Of a DNA stretch of 64,000 nt, positions 54,943 through 63,863 are shown piece by piece; the first letter of the stretch is position 1, and each line of letters starts with the position of its first letter. This DNA comes from an uncultured Verrucomicrobiota bacterium. Lineage in GTDB: Bacteria > Verrucomicrobiota > Verrucomicrobiia > Limisphaerales > UBA9464. The notes beneath the pieces were generated by a model. It saw nothing but the letters and a program-made list of their open reading frames with translations. It ran no database searches and was not told the DNA's origin. The translations under genes were made by a program, and so were the position numbers. The DNA is taken from positions 34,757 to 98,756 of the forward strand of contig CAIVQB010000001.1 of the NCBI GenBank assembly GCA_903907925.1, in the 5' to 3' direction.

Positions 54943-54990
54943 GGCCCGCCAGTTTTGCGTGTCGTTGAAGGCTCGGATCCGTTCGGGAGA

Positions 54991-57900
54991 CTATTCGTAG
55001 GTCAACACGACTGTTCCCGCCGTTGCCTGGATCGCCTTGATGTGGAGCACCGCGTCGCTCCGGATCCGGAAGAAGCGGGTTCCCGTACTTTGCGGGATCG
55101 AAGCGGTCTTTGCCGTGGTGTTCACGACGGCTGCGGATTCGATAGTGTAGGTTCCGTCGACGGTTCCAGAGCTCTCCACAGTCACCACGGGTACGGCGTT
55201 GAAGGTGATATAGGACGCAATACCGCCGGTGGCGTTGACGAGCGTACGAACACCGGTGGCGGGATCCACGGTAAACCATTCCACGTAGGCAGCACCGCCG
55301 CGCTCGTACCAGACCAGGCGATAGGGATAGAGCCCGGCCTGCGAAACCACCACGTCCACTGTTTCATCGGCGGGACCACCATTGTGAAAGGCCTGCGGAA
55401 TGGTGGTGGGTCCAGGCACCGCGCCGAACGCCAGCTTGTAGCCGTCGTCGCACTTGACCCCGAATCGAATGATGCCGGCGGGAAGGTTCAGCGCACCGGT
55501 GACCTCCATCGCGAAGTTGTCGTCGCCGTTGTCCACGGTCTGACCCGGAATCGGAAGATCGCCATCGAAATAGCCATCGGTCCCACCATCATTGATCGCC
55601 TGCTGGGAATAGTTGATCGTCGAGGCGATCACGGTGGTATCGTAGAGTTTGGCGATCAAGGAATCGGGGGCCAGTTGTTGTTCGGCCCGATCGAGGGAGT
55701 TGTCCCCGGCATCCACCGACTGCGTCACACGGACCGTCAGCCCGCGATCCTTGCCGGTTCCCGCAATCCGCCACGCGGGATCCAGTCCCTTGTAAGTGAT
55801 GGTGAAGGTCCACTGGTTGGTCTGGCTGACTCCAAGATTGTCGCGGAAGACGATGACCGCGGTGTTGACGGCTCCACTGGTTGGGAGGGTCGGAAAAACA
55901 TAGCGGACCGTGGCGCCGTCGGCGGTTGTCGTAACCTGGGAGGTGACGGCGGCTCCGTTGACCGTCAACGCGATGCTCGAAGGGACGACCGTGGTGTCCT
56001 GGTTGCGAAGCGCGACGTCGATCTCTGGAGCGGTGGTTTCCACGGCGCTTCCTGGTCCCGGTGTCAGGGACGAAATCGCCACCCGTTGAATCCCGGGATC
56101 GGCCACCGGCACCAGCACAAGGTAGTTCAGATAACGTCCCCCATCTCGCGTGTCAGCCGTGAGATGACGCAGCCGCAACGTCGTGTCACCGGACAGGCGG
56201 AGCAGGGTGTGGTTGGCACCGGCACCGTCGGTCAGGGCAAAATTGCGGTATTGGAATCCGGTCTTCGTCCCGAGAAAAGTCCCGAGCAGTTTGACCGTCT
56301 GGTTGGGTGCGGTGCGGTCCCCAGTCACCAACTCGAGCACACTGTCGCCCGACTCCAGATTGGCGACCGCTTCCCGAAGATAGACTTCGTAGGATCCGCC
56401 CGGGATGGTGCGGGTGTAGTTCAACCATTCACCCACATCGAGGTCACCGACGTCGTAGTCATAGACACCGGCATCGGGTCCGCCCGCGGCGGTGTACTTG
56501 GCGCGGCGAACATCGAGGGAATGCTGCATCCGGACCGGATCATCCGAGCGATAGAGCGTGTCGGTGCCGTTCGGGGTAGTGCGGGTGTCGTGGAAATCCA
56601 CCTCCGGAGTGCCGTCGAGCTGGCCATAGGCATTCACCCCTCCGGCACCTTCCACCGACACGGCAGGATTGTTGAAGAAGTGTCCGCTGCCGTAGTTGTA
56701 GTCCTCCGCCTCGATCACGAGGGCGGCGGCGCTGAAGGTGTCAAAATGAACGATGTTGGTGGTCGCGGCACCGTTGCTGTCGGTGGCGATGATCGATGCG
56801 GTGTAGTTTTGGTCGGCCTTCAGTCCACCCAGGGTTCCGGTCCGGGCGGTGCCGGAGCCTCCGAGCGTCAAACCATTCGTCCGGGTGAAACGCGCGCCGT
56901 TTAGGATGACCGCGAGGGAGTCGTCGCCCAGCGCCTTGTCGTCGCTCACGCTGAAGCTGATCTGCGCGGATGCCGGCAGAAAATTGGCACCTTCGGTCGG
57001 GTTGTTGATGGAAATGATCGGGGCGACATTTGCCGCCGCGGGCGGCGCGGACACGACCGCATTGTCGTAGTAAACCTTGTAGGGGTTCTCAGGAGCCGCA
57101 GCCGAGAAATCCTCGTAGCAATAGAGGGTGTAATAGCCGGAAGTGATGAAAGGCGCGGCCGGGCTGTCGCTGCCGGCGGCGAAGACGTCGGCGGCGGGAG
57201 TGTCGATGACAGTCTTGTCGTAGAGGACCTTGTTGGCGTTGTCCTTGTCGAGAATGCGGGCGTTGATCTCCACGTTGCCGTTCCGGACGGTCAGGGTGAG
57301 GGAGAGTGTGATGTTCTCGTTCTTGCCGTCGGCGGGCCAACTGTCGGTGACAAAGTAGCGGTTGATGCCTTTGGTGATGAGGATGTCGGTGGTCGACTTG
57401 GCGAATCCGTACCCGGCGAGGGTGCCCGGGGAATTGGCGGTGGGAATGAAGGCCAGCACGGCGAAGGAATCCTTTCCGCCCGTCTGGATCACGTCGGCGC
57501 GGAACTCAACCCGTTCCCCTTCGGCGAGGTCGAACGTCCGGGACTTCTTCTGACTGGCGCTGAAGATGGCCTGTCCGGCGGGTGGCAGTTCGAAACGGAA
57601 CTGACCGCTGGTTTCAGTCGGCAAACCAAAGCCCGGTTGGAATGTGAAATCCGCCCAATCGGTTTTCACGTTGTCATCGAAGTTGTCGAGTACGGTTGTG
57701 TCGTTCACGAACGTCTCAGCATTGTCGTAGTAGACTTTGTAGGGGTTCTCGGGAGCCGCAGCCGAGAAATCCTCGTAGCAATAGAGGGTGTAGTAGCCGG
57801 AAGTGATGAAGGGCGCAGCCGGGCTGTCGCTGCCGGCGGCGAAGACATCGGCGGCGGGAGTGTCGATGACAGTCTTGTCGTAGAGGACCTTGTTGGCGTT

Positions 57901-58443
57901 GTCCTTGTCGAGAATACGGGCGTTGATCTCCACGTTGCCGTTCCGGACGGTCAGGGTGAGGGAGAGTGTGATGTTCTCGTTTTTCCCGTCGGCGGGCCAA
58001 CTGTCGGTGACGAAGTAGCGGTTGATGCCCTTGGTGATGAGGATGTCGGTCGTTGATTTGGCGAAGCCGTACCCGGCCAGAGTGCCGGGGGAATTGGCGG
58101 TGGGGATGAACGCCAGCACGGCGAAGGAATCCTTCCCACCCGTCTGGATCACGTCCGCCCGAAACTCAACCGTGCGGCCTTCCTTGAGTTCGAAGGTTTC
58201 GGACTTCTTCTGGCTGGCGCTGAAGATGGCCTGTCCGGCGGGCGGCAGTTCGAAACGAAACTGGCCGCTGGTTTCCGTGGGCAGACCGAAGCCCGGCTGA
58301 AAGGTGAAATCCGCCCAATCGGTTTTCACGTTGTCATCGAAGTTATCCAACACCTTGGCCTGTGGCGTGATCATCGCTATCCAGACCATGGAAAACCCGG
58401 CGATCAATCGTGCGACGAAGGAGGTGCAGCGAGAAGTGTTCAT
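54991..58443 (-). CDS. Large exported carbohydrate-binding-type protein with duplicated N-terminal domain
   Basis: An 1150-residue secreted protein. Signal: MNTSRCTSFVARLIAGFSMV (to about residue 28). Two copies of a 212-residue domain (31-242 and 251-462) begin VLDNFDDNVKTDWADF and end YKVYYDNA; they are beta-rich and lectin-like. A bacterial Ig or cadherin-like segment (about 475-565) follows, then a CBM6-like part starting IEAEDYNYGSGHFF (about 570-790), another Ig-like part and a PA14-like domain with FGVKCDDGYKLAFG and YRLVWYERGGAAYVEW (about 900-1070). No catalytic residue set. Likely glycan binding or matrix attachment. No PEP-CTERM end. Confidence 0.85.
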   Translation of the reverse strand: MNTSRCTSFVARLIAGFSMVWIAMITPQAKVLDNFDDNVKTDWADFTFQPGFGLPTETSGQFRFELPPAGQAIFSASQKKSETFELKEGRTVEFRADVIQTGGKDSFAVLAFIPTANSPGTLAGYGFAKSTTDILITKGINRYFVTDSWPADGKNENITLSLTLTVRNGNVEINARILDKDNANKVLYDKTVIDTPAADVFAAGSDSPAAPFITSGYYTLYCYEDFSAAAPENPYKVYYDNAETFVNDTTVLDNFDDNVKTDWADFTFQPGFGLPTETSGQFRFELPPAGQAIFSASQKKSRTFDLAEGERVEFRADVIQTGGKDSFAVLAFIPTANSPGTLAGYGFAKSTTDILITKGINRYFVTDSWPADGKNENITLSLTLTVRNGNVEINARILDKDNANKVLYDKTVIDTPAADVFAAGSDSPAAPFITSGYYTLYCYEDFSAAAPENPYKVYYDNAVVSAPPAAANVAPIISINNPTEGANFLPASAQISFSVSDDKALGDDSLAVILNGARFTRTNGLTLGGSGTARTGTLGGLKADQNYTASIIATDSNGAATTNIVHFDTFSAAALVIEAEDYNYGSGHFFNNPAVSVEGAGGVNAYGQLDGTPEVDFHDTRTTPNGTDTLYRSDDPVRMQHSLDVRRAKYTAAGGPDAGVYDYDVGDLDVGEWLNYTRTIPGGSYEVYLREAVANLESGDSVLELVTGDRTAPNQTVKLLGTFLGTKTGFQYRNFALTDGAGANHTLLRLSGDTTLRLRHLTADTRDGGRYLNYLVLVPVADPGIQRVAISSLTPGPGSAVETTAPEIDVALRNQDTTVVPSSIALTVNGAAVTSQVTTTADGATVRYVFPTLPTSGAVNTAVIVFRDNLGVSQTNQWTFTITYKGLDPAWRIAGTGKDRGLTVRVTQSVDAGDNSLDRAEQQLAPDSLIAKLYDTTVIASTINYSQQAINDGGTDGYFDGDLPIPGQTVDNGDDNFAMEVTGALNLPAGIIRFGVKCDDGYKLAFGAVPGPTTIPQAFHNGGPADETVDVVVSQAGLYPYRLVWYERGGAAYVEWFTVDPATGVRTLVNATGGIASYITFNAVPVVTVESSGTVDGTYTIESAAVVNTTAKTASIPQSTGTRFFRIRSDAVLHIKAIQATAGTVVLTYE
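57058..58353. repeat. 660-bp tandem duplication inside the 1150-residue gene
   Basis: Copy 1 (57718-58353) and copy 2 (57058-57693) are 636 bp each with a period of exactly 660 bp (220 codons). The two 212-residue products differ at only five positions, and all five lie in one 12-residue stretch (SETFELKEGRTV in copy 1, SRTFDLAEGERV in copy 2). Synonymous base differences are scattered over the rest. Confidence 0.93.
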
Positions 58444-58641
58444 AGGGTGGAAGGCGAACCGAGGGGTGACCCTTTCTCTCTCCCGCGTGGCTTGTCGTCA
58501 AAAGGTTTCTGGGGGCACCCGAACGTTTTTCAGGCAGGTCGCGCGAAGGCATTCGGCACGTCTTGGAACGGTTTTCGTTCATTCGCGTCGATGTGCCGAA
58601 GTAAGCACAGTTGCGTGGGTGATTGCGGGTTGGGGAGGGTG

Positions 58642-59769
58642 ATGTCCTTTCCGATGAACACCCGTGAAGCCCTGATTGCCCTCAACATGATCGATCATCT
58701 CGGACCGATCCGGTTGCGGCAGTTGCTGGACCGATTCGACGGCGATCCGGTGGCGGTGCTGAATGCGGGACGGGACCGGCTCCTGGCCGTGCCGGGAATC
58801 GGTCCGGAGACGGCGGAATCGGTGGCCAACGGTTTGCGGACGGTGGATCTCAAAGGAGAATTGCGCCGGATCGCGGAGGCCGGATGCCAGGTGGTGATCG
58901 CCACCGATCCCGAGTATCCCCCGCTGCTGCGCGAGATCTACGATCCGCCGGTGGTGCTCTACGTGAAGGGGCGGCTCACGATGGAGGATCGCGGTGCGGT
59001 CGCTGTGGTGGGTTCCCGGTTGACCACTCACTACGGCGTCGAAGTGGCCCGCAAGTTGTCCTATCAGCTCGGCTACACCGGCGTGACGGTGGTCAGCGGC
59101 GGCGCGCGCGGGATCGATGCCGCGGCCCATGCGGGGGCGATGGCGGCCAAGGGGCGAACGATTGCCGTGCTGGGTTCGGGCATCGACATCGTTTTTCCGG
59201 CGGAACACCGCGATCTGTTTGAACGGGTCGCGGCGAGTGGTGCGGTGGTGACCCAGTTCCAATTCGGCCGGACGCCTGACAAGCAGACCTTTCCCATCCG
59301 CAACCGGATCGTGGCCGGCATGAGTCTCGGTACCGTGGTGGTGGAGGCGAACCTGACCAGCGGGGCATTGATCACCGCGAATTTTGCCGCCGACTACGGC
59401 CGACAGGTGTTCGCCGTGCCGGGTAGAATCGATTCCCCGCGCAGCAAGGGCTGCCATGAATTAATCCGAAAAGGTGCCCGGCTGTGTGAAGGATTGGAGG
59501 ACATCCTTTCCGAGTTCGAATACCTGTTCCCCCCCGTTCCCCTGCGGCCCGACCCAGGTCATCCGTGCCGCACCGGATCCGATCCTACTGGAGCCGAAGC
59601 GGTCATCCTGAACGCACTGGATGTCGCGGATGAACGAACACTCGACGATGTCATCGAAACGACGGGCCTGCCGGCAGCGACGGTTTCAGTGGCGTTGTTT
59701 AGTCTCGAAATGAAACGAAAGGTGAAACAGCTCGCAGGAAAACGGTTCCTCCGTATCGACCGGTCGTAG
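58642..59769 (+). CDS. dprA: DNA-processing protein DprA
   Basis: A 375-residue protein that would load RecA onto incoming single-stranded DNA during transformation. An N-terminal SAM/HhH region (LIALNMIDHLGPIRLRQLLD, VPGIGPETAESVANGL) precedes the Rossmann domain with AVVGSRLTTHYGVEVARKLS, SGGARGIDAAAHAGAM, AVLGSGIDIVFPAEH, IRNRIVAGMS and VVVEANLTSGALITANFAA. A winged-helix tail (GAEAVILNALDVADERTLDD) is present. GGGGAGGG lies just before the ATG at 58642; a second ATG (58654) is also possible. Divergent from the large exported protein. Confidence 0.94.
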   Translation: MSFPMNTREALIALNMIDHLGPIRLRQLLDRFDGDPVAVLNAGRDRLLAVPGIGPETAESVANGLRTVDLKGELRRIAEAGCQVVIATDPEYPPLLREIYDPPVVLYVKGRLTMEDRGAVAVVGSRLTTHYGVEVARKLSYQLGYTGVTVVSGGARGIDAAAHAGAMAAKGRTIAVLGSGIDIVFPAEHRDLFERVAASGAVVTQFQFGRTPDKQTFPIRNRIVAGMSLGTVVVEANLTSGALITANFAADYGRQVFAVPGRIDSPRSKGCHELIRKGARLCEGLEDILSEFEYLFPPVPLRPDPGHPCRTGSDPTGAEAVILNALDVADERTLDDVIETTGLPAATVSVALFSLEMKRKVKQLAGKRFLRIDRS

Positions 59770-59798
59770 CTTGTTTCCGCGTCTGCGATCTCGAAGAC

Positions 59799-59905
59799 GG
59801 ACACGGATTTCACGAATTCACACGGATTCAGAGAGAATGCACACCGAATGAACCGGATCCGATCAGCTCTTCAAAAATCCGTGCAAATCCGTGAAATCCG
59901 TGTCC
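59799..59905. repeat. Palindromic ACGGATT-type intergenic repeat
   Basis: Left arm GGACACGGATTTCACGAATT then CACACGGATT (59799-59828); right arm AATCCGTGCAAATCCGTGAA then ATCCGTGTCC (59876-59905). The arms match as inverted repeats at about 27 of 30 positions and enclose 47 bases. The same arm structure occurs in the copies at 63714 and 63864 and, decayed, near 308. Confidence 0.9.
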
Positions 59906-59930
59906 TCCCCGCTTCCATCGATTCGTCGGC

Positions 59931-60518
59931 TCACCGGAAACGAATCTCGACCTCGGTGAAACCCGCGGTTCGCGTGAGGGCTTCCAATTGGATCCGGGTG
60001 CGATCGGCGGCGTCCTGGAGAAGTCCCGAGGCGCGGGCCGCCTTGCGAATCTCCTCCACCGCCTGGCGTCGGGCATCCTGTTCCATCTGCTGATCGAACT
60101 CGCGCAACATTCCCGTCGAGCGTTCCACCACCTCGGTCTTGTTCTCGTCGAGGTAGACATCCAACAACTGGGGCTTTGGTACCGACAACACCAGCTTGCC
60201 GCCGTGGATCTCGATGTCCTCCGGTTTGAGGTGCTGCAGGTCCACACCCGCCTTGGCCACGCCGTGGGCGATCATCAGCAGACGGTTCTGACCGTACCAC
60301 TTGATGTCGTCCATGCGGACCACCTTCTCAAAGACGTAGCGCACCGTGACCAGTTCGGCGACCGACCGGATCTGGGTGATGACGGTGGCGGAATCGGCGA
60401 TCCGGGGACGTTCGCTCCCGGGCAGGAATCGACCGAGGAACACTCCTCCGATCACCCCAAGAATTAGCAGCAGGATCAACCCGCCGCCCGCTGCCAGAAT
60501 CGCGAGGCGTTCCTTCAT
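59931..60518 (-). CDS. DUF4230 domain-containing membrane protein
   Basis: A 195-residue protein with one N-terminal transmembrane helix (LAILAAGGGLILLLILGVIG, residues 5-24) and the DUF4230 body: VITQIRSVAELVTVRYVFEK, DVYLDENKTEVVERSTGMLR and helical EEIRKAARASGLLQDAADRT. The family is of unknown function. ATG at 60518; a longer frame upstream is the shadow of the next gene. 47 bp downstream of the MIOX gene. Confidence 0.87.
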   Translation of the reverse strand: MKERLAILAAGGGLILLLILGVIGGVFLGRFLPGSERPRIADSATVITQIRSVAELVTVRYVFEKVVRMDDIKWYGQNRLLMIAHGVAKAGVDLQHLKPEDIEIHGGKLVLSVPKPQLLDVYLDENKTEVVERSTGMLREFDQQMEQDARRQAVEEIRKAARASGLLQDAADRTRIQLEALTRTAGFTEVEIRFR

Positions 60519-60565
60519 CGGATCGGTGGAGTCCGCGGTCCCGGCGAAACGCCCGGTTTGAGGAC

Positions 60566-61477
60566 TTACCAGCGCACCTTGGCCGGGAAGAATTCGGCGA
60601 TCAATTCCTCGTAGAAGGGACGGAGCGCCTTCACATCCGGCTTGGCGTGGCTCTTGGTGTAGAGATCGTAGGGATTGAACGCATGGACCCATTTCAGGTG
60701 ACTCCGGTCCTGATCGTTCAACAGGTGGCCGTATTCGCCCTCACGATGCCAGGGATAGAAACTGTGGTACCGGAGCATGTAGAGACCCGAGAGCGGCAGA
60801 TAGTCTTTGCAGACGTGGTAGATGTATTCGTCGTGGCCCCAGGACAGATTCACGGCGTCCAATCCGCAGCCTTCTTTGTAGACGCCATTCCGGGTCTGGA
60901 ACCGCGGATTCTGGCTGTCCGGATTGGCCTCGAAGAATTTCGGGAAGACGATCTTCTGCGAATAGGCGCAGCCGGTCGGAAAAGTGTCGCCCACCACTGC
61001 CCACTGGGGTTCGCCCCACAGGCAGAGAATTTTGCCGAGGTCATGGACGAACCCGGTGAGGATCATCCAGCGCGGCTGGCCGTCCGAGCGGAGATGTTCG
61101 GCGGTCTGGAGGAGGTGCTCCAATTGGGACATGTCGGTGTCTGGATCGCTGTCGTCGACCAGCTTGTTGAGGTATTCGGCGGCGTCCCAAATGCCCATGG
61201 TCATGCGGTTCAGGCCGAGGAACTCCTTCCGCTTGGTGGCGGAGAAGTCGTAGGTCTGGAACGTGTGGTTCAACCGGTAGAATTCGCGAACCGTCGGCCG
61301 CGCATCGGCTTCGTAGTTGCGGAATTCCTCGGTCTTCTTTTCCGGCGCGTATCCCACCTTGGGCACCGCTCCCGCCGCGGGCATCGGCTCCGGGTAGCGT
61401 GTCTTGTAGAAATCCTCGACCTCATCGAGGCTCTGAAGTGGTTGGTTCGAAGTGGAGGTGGCGATAGCGGAGCTCAT
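60566..61477 (-). CDS. Inositol oxygenase (MIOX)
   Basis: A 303-residue HD-domain diiron enzyme that converts myo-inositol and O2 to D-glucuronate. The iron ligands known in mammalian MIOX have clear equivalents: His121 in LEHLLQTAEHL, His145-Asp146 in GFVHDLGKI, His215 in SWGHDEYIYHV, His238 in RYHSFYPWH and Asp271 in FNPYDLYTK. ATG at 61477 is chosen; the N-terminal 40 residues are poorly conserved. MIOX is mainly eukaryotic and patchy in bacteria. It lies 127 bp downstream of a sugar ABC permease on the same strand, suggesting uptake of the substrate. Confidence 0.93.
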   Translation of the reverse strand: MSSAIATSTSNQPLQSLDEVEDFYKTRYPEPMPAAGAVPKVGYAPEKKTEEFRNYEADARPTVREFYRLNHTFQTYDFSATKRKEFLGLNRMTMGIWDAAEYLNKLVDDSDPDTDMSQLEHLLQTAEHLRSDGQPRWMILTGFVHDLGKILCLWGEPQWAVVGDTFPTGCAYSQKIVFPKFFEANPDSQNPRFQTRNGVYKEGCGLDAVNLSWGHDEYIYHVCKDYLPLSGLYMLRYHSFYPWHREGEYGHLLNDQDRSHLKWVHAFNPYDLYTKSHAKPDVKALRPFYEELIAEFFPAKVRW

Positions 61478-61549
61478 GGATCGTACGGCAATGACCGGAC
61501 CTGTTGGTCGCGCAGAACCCACTTTTCCTCAAGCCCGAAAACTCACCCT

Positions 61550-61609
61550 CCCTTGCTCTCACCCTTCTTCCGTTTTGCCCTTTTCCTTTTAACTTTTGCC
61601 TTTTCTACC
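61550..61609. repeat. Pyrimidine-rich CCTTTT tract between permease and MIOX genes
   Basis: CTTTTCCTTTTAACTTTTGC and neighbouring CCCTTCTTCC/CCCTTTTCC words form a near-pure pyrimidine stretch of about 60 bases immediately after the permease stop codon. The CCTTTT/ACTTTTGCC words repeat. It may be a member of a simple-sequence intergenic repeat. Confidence 0.45.
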
Positions 61610-62567
61610 GCTGCAACCGCGCCTGTCGCCACTTGTCCAATCCCACCGCCAGGACGATCACCACGCCGATGATGATTTCCTGGGTAAAGGTCTGCCAGCC
61701 GAGCTGGTTGGTGCCGTTCCGCAACAGCGCCATGATCAAGGCGCCGATCAACGATCCGAGGATGCTTCCCGCGCCGCCGCTCAGGCTGGCGCCCCCGATC
61801 ACCACCGCGGCGATGATGTCGAGTTCCAGGCCGACAGCCACCGTCGGATCCCCCTGGGTGAGTCGCGACATCTGCAGGAGCCCGGCAAAACCGAACAACA
61901 TCCCGGCGATGGCATAGGTGGCCGCCTTGACCCAGGCCACCCGGACGCCGCTGTAACGCGCCGCCGTTTCGTTGGCGCCGATGGCGAAGACATGTCGGCC
62001 AAAAACCGTCCGGCGCAACAACAGCGCCATCACCACCGCCAATCCGAGCAGGATCCACACGCCAGGAGGCAGGGGCCAGAAGTCTGAGGGATTGATCCGG
62101 GCCATCAATTTGTGGACCGGAGATTCCGGCGGCGCGTTGATGGTCTGGTTCGTTCCGAGCCATTTTGCCGATCCGCGAACAATCCCCATCATTCCCAAAG
62201 TCACGATGAAGGGCATCATGCGGAATCCCGCGACGATCAAGCCGTTGAACGCCCCGATGCCCGCCCCGACCACGACCAGGGCTGCGGCCGTCGCCCACGG
62301 ATTCCAACCGGCGAGGAGCAGCTTGGCCCCGAGCACCCCGGTGAAGGCGACCACCGATCCCACACTCAGGTCGATGCCGCCACCGATGATGATCAACGTC
62401 ATGCCCAACGCACCCACGGCGACGATGACCGTCTGGGTCAGGATGTTCTTGAAATTGCCGCCGGTGAAAATGAACTCCCGCTCCTCGGTCAGCCCGAACA
62501 ACGCGCAAACCAACAGCAGCCCAAAAAACGGGCCGCCCGTCTGAAGAAGGCGCGCAAGACGAGACAT
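61605..62567 (-). CDS. Sugar ABC transporter permease (RbsC-like)
   Basis: A 320-residue BPD_transp_2 permease with about ten helices. Characteristic segments are GGIDLSVGSVVAFTGVLGAK, GFRMMPFIVTLGMMGIVRGS, FAIGANETAARYSGVRV and VVIGGASLSGGAGSILGSLI. It would form the channel of a ribose/inositol-type importer with the binding protein encoded upstream. No ATPase gene is visible in the window; it may lie elsewhere. ATG at 62567 chosen; the longer start at 62663 lacks support. Confidence 0.93.
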   Translation of the reverse strand: MSRLARLLQTGGPFFGLLLVCALFGLTEEREFIFTGGNFKNILTQTVIVAVGALGMTLIIIGGGIDLSVGSVVAFTGVLGAKLLLAGWNPWATAAALVVVGAGIGAFNGLIVAGFRMMPFIVTLGMMGIVRGSAKWLGTNQTINAPPESPVHKLMARINPSDFWPLPPGVWILLGLAVVMALLLRRTVFGRHVFAIGANETAARYSGVRVAWVKAATYAIAGMLFGFAGLLQMSRLTQGDPTVAVGLELDIIAAVVIGGASLSGGAGSILGSLIGALIMALLRNGTNQLGWQTFTQEIIIGVVIVLAVGLDKWRQARLQR

Positions 62568-62630
62568 GGGAATGGTGACGGGAAGATGAGTCGGTATTTC
62601 GTGGTCGGTCGATGCGCGTCGAATGGAACT

Positions 62631-62671
62631 CTCACTCACTCGCCCATTCGCCCACTCGCTCACTGGTTCCC
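62631..62671. repeat. Short CTCACTC-type repeat between transporter genes
   Basis: CTCACTCACTCGCCCATTCG followed by CCCACTCGCTCACTGGTTCC between the permease and binding-protein genes. Its complement (GAGTGAGTGAG words) recalls the repeat at 34606. Weak. Confidence 0.45.
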
Positions 62672-62672
62672 A

Positions 62673-63656
62673 CTATTCCTTCAAATACTTGGCAATCGGC
62701 GGTGCCAGCAGTGCCGCATTGTCCGCCTGGTTCATATTCTCCCGGGTGATCAACGTCACGCCGGTGTCGATCCGTTTTTCCACCGACTTGCCCTGCAGTT
62801 TCTCCACGATGGTGAGCACGCCCAGATAACCCATCTTCACCGGATCCTGGACCACCAACGCCTGCACTTCGCCCTGCTTGAGATCGAGGACCGATTGGGT
62901 GCCGGAATCGAAGCCCACGATCTTCACCTTGCCGCCGGTCCGGCCGATGTCGCGCAACGCCTTGGTCATGGCGATGGTCGCCGTCTCGTTGGCGCAGAAG
63001 ACGCCATCCACATCGCGGCCGAAGCGGTTGAGGATGTTTTGCGACGCCTGATAGGCCGTCTCTCGCGTCGGTCCGGCGTGTTGATCGGAAGAAATCACCT
63101 GAATGCCGGGATACTTCTGGATGGCATCGAGGAAGCCGGCTTCGCGCGCCTCGGTGCTGGCGCTGCCGACCTGGTAGCGGAGCAGGATGACCTTGCCCTT
63201 GCCGCCCAGCATGCCGGCGAGGGAGTCGCCGCCCATCTGGCCGCCCTTGAAATTGTCGGTGGCCACAAAGCTGATTTGCTTGTCCGACTTGAGATCCGAA
63301 TCGATCACCACCGTGGGAATCCCGGCCTGCGTGGCGCTGGCCACCGGCGCGACCAGCGCCTGCGAATCGAGCGGGGCGAGGACGATGCCGCTGACCTTCC
63401 GGGCAGTGAAATTCTCCACCACCTGGATCTGCTGGTCGCGATCGTCTTCGCGGAGCGGTCCCTTCCAGAAAAGTCGGACATGAATGCCCTTGGTGGCCAA
63501 TTCCACCTCGGCCTTCACCGCGCCGGCGTGGATGGATTTCCAAAACTCATGCGTCGTGCCCTTGGGAATCACGGCGATGGAATACTGGGTGTCGGCTCCG
63601 AGGGCGGTCAGGACCAGGGTGGCGGACAGCGCCAGTGCGCGCAGCGGGGAATGCAT
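62673..63656 (-). CDS. Periplasmic sugar-binding protein (RbsB-like)
   Basis: A 327-residue type I periplasmic binding protein. Signal peptide MHSPLRALALSATLVLTALG (1-20). Body: YSIAVIPKGTTHEFWKSIHA, VSGIVLAPLDSQALVAPVA, VDGVFCANETATIAMTKALR and KIVGFDSGTQSVLDLKQG, the RbsB/IbpA pattern. It should capture a sugar or polyol; given the MIOX gene downstream, myo-inositol is a reasonable guess. First gene of the cluster. Confidence 0.91.
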   Translation of the reverse strand: MHSPLRALALSATLVLTALGADTQYSIAVIPKGTTHEFWKSIHAGAVKAEVELATKGIHVRLFWKGPLREDDRDQQIQVVENFTARKVSGIVLAPLDSQALVAPVASATQAGIPTVVIDSDLKSDKQISFVATDNFKGGQMGGDSLAGMLGGKGKVILLRYQVGSASTEAREAGFLDAIQKYPGIQVISSDQHAGPTRETAYQASQNILNRFGRDVDGVFCANETATIAMTKALRDIGRTGGKVKIVGFDSGTQSVLDLKQGEVQALVVQDPVKMGYLGVLTIVEKLQGKSVEKRIDTGVTLITRENMNQADNAALLAPPIAKYLKE

Positions 63657-63713
63657 AACCGAAGCCTAGTCAGGCCCATCGCCTCCGGGCAAGCGCGGTG
63701 CCAAGCCTTCGAA

Positions 63714-63835
63714 CAGAAAAGAGGACACGAATTTCACGAATTCTCACGGATTGAAACCGGATGAAGACGAATGAACCGAAATCGATCTACCCTTCCCCAA
63801 TCCGTGTAAATCCGTGCAATCCGTGTCCACATTCC
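63714..63835. repeat. 122-bp direct repeat copy 1 with inverted ends
   Basis: Begins CAGAAAAGAGGACACGAATT and ends CCGTGTCCACATTCC. Inside, GGACACGAATTTCACGAATT and the end AATCCGTGCAATCCGTGTCC are inverted-repeat arms (about 25 of 30 pairs). It is identical over all 122 bases to the copy at 63864, with a period of 150 bp. Confidence 0.95.
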
Positions 63836-63863
63836 CTAAGCCCTGCGTTCGCCGTGTGGGCAG

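Noticed and set aside
54955..56904. 649-codon plus-strand frame opposite the 1150-residue gene.
   Set aside because: Gly/Arg/Val-rich shadow; the minus strand has clear signal, domain and repeat structure.
62112..63764. 550-codon plus-strand frame across the transporter genes.
   Set aside because: Opposite two unmistakable transporter genes, with no motif of its own.
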